Positions 60,776 to 64,000 of a stretch of 64,000 nucleotides of DNA are shown here, one piece after another. The stretch is from Neomoorella thermoacetica. GTDB lineage: Bacteria > Bacillota > DSM-521 > Neomoorellales > Neomoorellaceae. Location of the stretch: positions 1 to 64,000 of the forward strand of contig NZ_MDDC01000006.1 in assembly GCF_001875325.1 (NCBI RefSeq). The letters run 5' to 3'. Position 1 is the first letter of the stretch; each line of letters begins with the position of its first letter. Below the pieces are notes generated by a model. That model saw only the letters and a list, made by a program, of their open reading frames with translations, ran no database searches and was not told the origin of the DNA. The position numbers were made by a program, and so were the translations under genes.

Positions 60776-61055
60776 CTTTTTTCACCTCCCTTCGAGTGGG
60801 ACTTTTGAGCTTCGATATATTTGCCGATAGTTTCAGCGCTGACATTGCCGGCAGTACCGATATAGTAGCCCCTGCTCCAGAAACCGCTGCCCCAGAAGTA
60901 TCTCTTTTTCAAGGCGGGAAAGGCGGCGAATATCCTGTTGGCCGTAATGCTTTTGCTTCCGCGACATCATCCTTAATCACTTTATGGCGATATTTGGGGC
61001 AAAAAACGATATGGTAGTTGATGTTGTACACGCAATTGTTAATTTTTCTTTCCAT
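60772..61055 (-). pseudogene. tnpA: TnpA (Y1 HUH transposase) with internal deletion
   Basis: Start MERKINNCVYNINYHIVFCP and CPKYRHKV are typical. The end FPALKKRYFWGSGFWSRGYY, then IGTAGNVSAETIGKYIEAQ, is in another frame. The middle with the HUH metal motif (PDHVHLF) is gone, about 45 residues. Inactive. Confidence 0.88.
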
Positions 61056-61116
61056 AACTTTATTTTATCACAAGAACGGAAGTTTGGTTGATTTGTTTAA
61101 TTTTACCGATCAAATG

Positions 61117-61161
61117 CGCCCCCTTCATCCTACCCCACAAGGGGGTAGGTTTTTGGGGGCG
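61117..61161. repeat. two-tier hairpin, probable left end of the IS605-like element
   Basis: Outer stem CGCCCCC/GGGGGCG, inner stem CCTACCCC/GGGGTAGG, with 5-nt bulges on both sides and a 5-nt loop. Such imperfect subterminal hairpins are TnpA recognition sites; alternatively it could be a plus-strand terminator (TTTTT follows the inner stem). Confidence 0.55.
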
Positions 61162-61321
61162 GATTCTATAAAAAGTTCTGGCAGGCCTTAAAGGCCAATA
61201 ACTTTACCTTATTACCAGAGAAACTTCCCGGTGCCTGACCTTTGCCCGGGCGACGTCTCAAGGAAACAGGCCCGAGGGGGGGTGTAGCCAGACTCTGATT
61301 TCCCGAGACCTCATAACTTCT

Positions 61322-62395
61322 TTAGCTTTCTCTATCCATCGCCCCGTAATACCGCCGCTGGAAACCCAGGGCGACGTTCACCAGGCCGATCATTACCGGC
61401 ACTTCAATCAAGGGTCCGATGACCGCCGCGAAGGCCTGGCCGGAATTGATGCCGAAAACAGCCACGGCCACGGCGATGGCCAGCTCAAAGTTGTTGCTGG
61501 CGGCCGTAAAAGAAAGGGTCGTGGTTTGCTCGTAGTTGACCCCTAGGCGCATGCTGACGAAAAATGAAATGAGAAACATGATAACAAAGTAGCAAATCAG
61601 GGGTACAGCGATCCTGACTACATCCATGGGTAACGAAACGATATACTGGCCTTTCAGGGAAAACATGACCACAATAGTAAATAGCAGGGCGATTAAAGCC
61701 AGGGGGCTGATTTTGGGAACAAAGGTTTTCTCGTACCATTCTTTGCCCTTGGCTGGCATGAGGGTAAAACGGGTGATAACGCCGGCCAGGAAGGGGATGC
61801 CCAGGTATATGGCCACGCTGGTGGCCACCTCGCCGATGGAAACGTGGACTTTCATTCCTTGAAAGCCCAGCCACGCCGGCAGCAGGGTGATGAAAATATA
61901 GGCGTAAATTGAATAAAAGATAACCTGGAAGATGGAGTTCAAGGCCACCAGGGCGGCGGCGTACTCGGCGTCGCCCCGGGCCAGGCTGTTCCAGACGATG
62001 ACCATGGCGATGCAGCGCGCCAGGCCGATTAAAATGAGGCCGGCCATGTATTCCGGGTAATTGTGTAAAAAGATGATGGCCAGGATAAACATCAGGACGG
62101 GACCGATGACCCAGTTCTGGATAAGGGACAGGGCCATTACTTTTCCATTGCGGAACACCTTGCCCAGTTCCTCGTACTTGACCTTGGCCAGGGGCGGGTA
62201 CATCATGACAATCAGGCCGGCGGCAATAGGGATGGAGGTCGTTCCTACCGACATTCTGTTAAGGACTTCCGCTACCCCGGGCACCATATAACCCAGGCCC
62301 ACACCGAAGGCCATGGCCAGGAAGATCCACAGGGTCAAGAAGCGGTCCAGCAGGGATAACCTGGCCACGGGTTGATAGTTATTTGCGGGTGCCAT
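61322..62395 (-). CDS. acr3: arsenite efflux permease Acr3
   Basis: 357 residues, about 10 helices, BASS fold. The conserved Cys of Acr3 transporters is in [19 protein letters not shown]. Also [13 protein letters not shown] and [18 protein letters not shown]. Exports As(III)/Sb(III). Downstream of arsR in one operon. Confidence 0.95.
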   Translation of the reverse strand: MAPANNYQPVARLSLLDRFLTLWIFLAMAFGVGLGYMVPGVAEVLNRMSVGTTSIPIAAGLIVMMYPPLAKVKYEELGKVFRNGKVMALSLIQNWVIGPVLMFILAIIFLHNYPEYMAGLILIGLARCIAMVIVWNSLARGDAEYAAALVALNSIFQVIFYSIYAYIFITLLPAWLGFQGMKVHVSIGEVATSVAIYLGIPFLAGVITRFTLMPAKGKEWYEKTFVPKISPLALIALLFTIVVMFSLKGQYIVSLPMDVVRIAVPLICYFVIMFLISFFVSMRLGVNYEQTTTLSFTAASNNFELAIAVAVAVFGINSGQAFAAVIGPLIEVPVMIGLVNVALGFQRRYYGAMDRES

Positions 62396-62508
62396 GACTT
62401 AAATCCTCCTTCCTGCCTTTCCTTATTTTCCTTTCCACGCTAGTTATGGTGGCTGGCCGTCATAAACATTTACGGGTCTGATTTTCCCTAACAGCAGCCG
62501 TTTTTACT

Positions 62509-62889
62509 TTATTCTTTACTACCCCTCTCCCGGGGCTGGCGGCAGGCAACCTTGGGGTTTTCCAGAAGCTGCTGCAGCTTGTCGTAGTCGGCAGTAAACT
62601 CTTTCTTAGCTGCCAGGGGTACATCCAGGTAGGCCAACCAGCCCTGGAGGACCGCGGCCAGTTTTTCTTTTTTCAGGTGGTAAAATACCCACTGGCTCAC
62701 TTTTTCCTCCCAGACCAGGTCCGCTTCCTTCAGGACCCGCAGGTGCTGGGAGATGGCCGGCTGGGTGATGCCCAAAATCTCTTCCAGCTCGCAAACGCAC
62801 AACTCTTGTTCGGCCAGCAGGGCGATAATCCGCAGCCGCAAATGCTGGCCCAGGGCTTTAAAGGCCTTTTCCCACTCCTTTAAATTCAC
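62509..62889 (-). CDS. arsR: arsenic-responsive repressor ArsR
   Basis: 126 residues. As(III)-binding ELCVCELEEI in alpha-3, recognition helix GITQPAISQHLRVLKEA, and an extra C-terminal Cys (KVACRQ) that may complete a three-Cys site. GTG 62889 is chosen with AAGGAGG 7 nt upstream. Separated by 113 bp from acr3. Confidence 0.93.
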   Translation of the reverse strand: MNLKEWEKAFKALGQHLRLRIIALLAEQELCVCELEEILGITQPAISQHLRVLKEADLVWEEKVSQWVFYHLKKEKLAAVLQGWLAYLDVPLAAKKEFTADYDKLQQLLENPKVACRQPRERGSKE

Positions 62890-62902
62890 CCCCTTCACCT
62901 CC

Positions 62903-62926
62903 TTATATAAGTCATTAATTATATAA
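62903..62926. promoter_or_regulatory. ArsR operator
   Basis: Two copies of the self-palindrome TTATATAA (62903-62910 and 62919-62926), spaced 8 bp, between the -10 box and the arsR start; expected site for ArsR autoregulation. Confidence 0.65.
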
Positions 62927-62951
62927 TATTAGAGTTTGGGGGCTTTGTCAA
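62923..62951 (-). promoter_or_regulatory. promoter of arsR-acr3
   Basis: Minus-strand consensus TTGACA (62946-62951), 17-bp spacer, TATTAT (62923-62928). Confidence 0.82.
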
Positions 62952-62975
62952 GAAGATTTAAGAGTCGATCTTAAT

Positions 62976-63030
62976 TTCGCCAATTGGTCTATACCTCTTC
63001 CCTTTCTCGCTTAAATTAATTATTGGCGAA
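62976..63030. promoter_or_regulatory. widely spaced inverted repeat upstream of the MFS gene
   Basis: TTCGCCAAT (62976-62984) and ATTGGCGAA (63022-63030), 37-bp spacer, followed by six T. May be a looped operator pair ahead of the promoter at 63038-63066. Confidence 0.45.
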
Positions 63031-63037
63031 TTTTTTC

Positions 63038-63066
63038 TTGACAAATCGCCTTGAGCTTGCTATGTT
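63038..63066 (+). promoter_or_regulatory. promoter of the MFS transporter gene
   Basis: TTGACA (63038-63043), 17-bp spacer, TATGTT (63061-63066). Confidence 0.8.
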
Positions 63067-63111
63067 ATATATGCGTTTATTCATATATTGTATTTTAGGA
63101 GGATCTCTGTA

Positions 63112-64000
63112 ATGAAGCGCAACACCCTTATCCTTATCCTAGGCCTGACCGGTTTTACCGTTATGGCCGACAACTGGGTGGTTTCGCCCATCCTGCCGGC
63201 TATAGCCCGTTCTTTTAATATTGAACCTGTCCGGGCCGGCCTGTTGATTACCGCCTACATGATTCCCTTTGGCCTGTTCCAGCTAATCTTCGGCCCCCTG
63301 GCCGACCGTTATGGCAAGCGCCAGGTAGTCAACCTGGCCATGGCCCTGTTCACCTTAGGCACAGGCCTCAGCGCCCTGGGCTTCAGCCTCACCGGCCTGG
63401 CCGCGTACCGCGCCCTGACCGGCATCTTCGCCGCCTCGGTGATGCCCATCTCCCTGGCCCTCATCGGCGACGTGGTCCCCCTCCAGGAACGGCAAGCGGC
63501 CATCGGTACTTTTATGGGCATTTCCTTCCTTGGCCAGGGGCTGAGCATGGCTATCGGCGGGACCATCGCCTATTTCCTGAGCTGGCGCGGTGTTTTTGCC
63601 GCCTACGCCATCCTGGCCCTGGTGTCCACCCTGTTGCTTTATACCCTAGGCAGCCGGATACCCTCGGTACGCAACCCCCGGAGCCAGTTTTTCACCCCTT
63701 ATCTGCGCCTTTTAAGCAGCGCTACCAGCGCGCCTGTCTACCTGGTAGTGCTGCTGGAGGGCATCTTAATCATCGGCTCTTTCTCTTACCTGGGAGCCTA
63801 TATAGCCCAGACCTATCATTATAATAACTTTGTCATCGGCCTCATCATGACGGCCTTTGGTATTGCCGCCGTCCTGGCCGGACGGGCCAGCGGCCCGCTG
63901 GCTTACCGGTGGGGTCGGCGCCCGGTACTGCTGGCGGGCCTGCTGGCGGCCGCTGTAGCAGACGTCCTCTTCTGGACCTATGGCTCGCAACTTTTTATGT
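63112..64000 (+). CDS. MFS transporter (DHA1-like), cut by the window end
   Basis: 296 residues visible, at least 8 hydrophobic helices. Motif A between helices 2 and 3 is GPLADRYGKRQVV; a second copy, GPLAYRWGRRPVLL, lies in the second half. Helix 1 begins LILILGLTGFTVMADNW. Good AGGAGG site 10 nt before the ATG. Drug-type efflux is likely; the substrate is unknown. No stop before 64000. Confidence 0.88.
   Translation, partial: MKRNTLILILGLTGFTVMADNWVVSPILPAIARSFNIEPVRAGLLITAYMIPFGLFQLIFGPLADRYGKRQVVNLAMALFTLGTGLSALGFSLTGLAAYRALTGIFAASVMPISLALIGDVVPLQERQAAIGTFMGISFLGQGLSMAIGGTIAYFLSWRGVFAAYAILALVSTLLLYTLGSRIPSVRNPRSQFFTPYLRLLSSATSAPVYLVVLLEGILIIGSFSYLGAYIAQTYHYNNFVIGLIMTAFGIAAVLAGRASGPLAYRWGRRPVLLAGLLAAAVADVLFWTYGSQLFM

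Larger units (their letters stand above)
59350..61161 (-). mobile_element. degenerate IS200/IS605-family element
   Basis: Holds a deleted tnpA, a full tnpB and terminal-type hairpins on both sides. Without TnpA it cannot move by itself. It sits between the broken PIN toxin and acr3. Exact ends are uncertain. Confidence 0.7.

Overview
The window looks like the chromosome of a Gram-positive, GC-rich, anaerobic thermophilic acetogen of the Moorella type. This is inferred from several things together. GTG and TTG starts are common and ribosome sites are strong GGAGG types. The acpS-nnr-alr-mazE-mazF order is typical of Firmicutes. There is also a siroheme decarboxylase pair, a large molybdenum-cofactor operon, and a carbon monoxide dehydrogenase joined to a membrane-bound Hyf-type [NiFe] hydrogenase. 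No rRNA, tRNA or CRISPR array is visible.

Layout. Positions 1-5.4 kb hold a minus-strand polyol or sugar locus: two zinc alcohol dehydrogenases, a SorC-type regulator, an FGGY kinase, and an ABC sugar ATPase cut off after its Walker B region. Positions 5.5-11.3 kb hold a molybdenum-cofactor operon (small wHTH-like protein, moeA, moeA, moaA, moaC, MOSC, mog). It has a clear promoter, a probable Moco riboswitch with an attenuator, and a final terminator. Positions 11.3-15.5 kb carry an FAD oxidoreductase, a GH26-like surface hydrolase and 5-formyl-THF cyclo-ligase. Next comes a tight cluster of same-direction DnaA boxes. After it lies a 2.7-kb segment bounded by 25-bp direct repeats that copy the 3' end of tsaD. 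This segment holds a frameshifted REC-PAS-PAS-GGDEF gene and a decayed BrnT/BrnA module.

Positions 18.5-28.2 kb hold housekeeping genes: tsaD, rimI, tsaB, tsaE, uracil-DNA glycosylase, thiE, a Spo0F-like regulator, a C26 hydrolase, mazF/mazE, alr, nnr and acpS. Positions 28.2-31.1 kb are plus strand: a possible structured RNA, a LytS/LytR-type two-component pair and a small Cys-rich protein.

The centrepiece is 31.1-52.2 kb. An apparently continuous 18.8-kb minus-strand operon runs cooS-cooF-hyfB-hyfC-hyfE-hyfF-hyfD-like-hyfG-hyfH-hyfI-hycH-hycI-hypA-hypB-hypF-hypC-hypD-hypE. The likely process is CO oxidation by CooS, electron transfer through CooF, and proton reduction at a membrane ion-pumping group-4 hydrogenase, with most of its maturation set encoded in the same operon. 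Upstream is an excellent sigma-54 promoter, paired TTGAC half-sites, and a sigma-54 activator with an N-terminal Cys-rich V4R domain. This suggests a CO-response circuit unlike CooA or RcoM. The leader also keeps what looks like the start of a lost FAD/NAD oxidoreductase gene.

Positions 52.5-64 kb hold ahbB/ahbA (siroheme decarboxylase), a decayed ccsB fragment, a cadC-type regulator with cadA, an acyl-ACP thioesterase and a flavin reductase. They also hold a Phd antitoxin with a broken PIN toxin, a degenerate IS200/IS605 element (dead tnpA plus tnpB), an arsR-acr3 arsenite operon, and the start of an MFS transporter that runs off the window.
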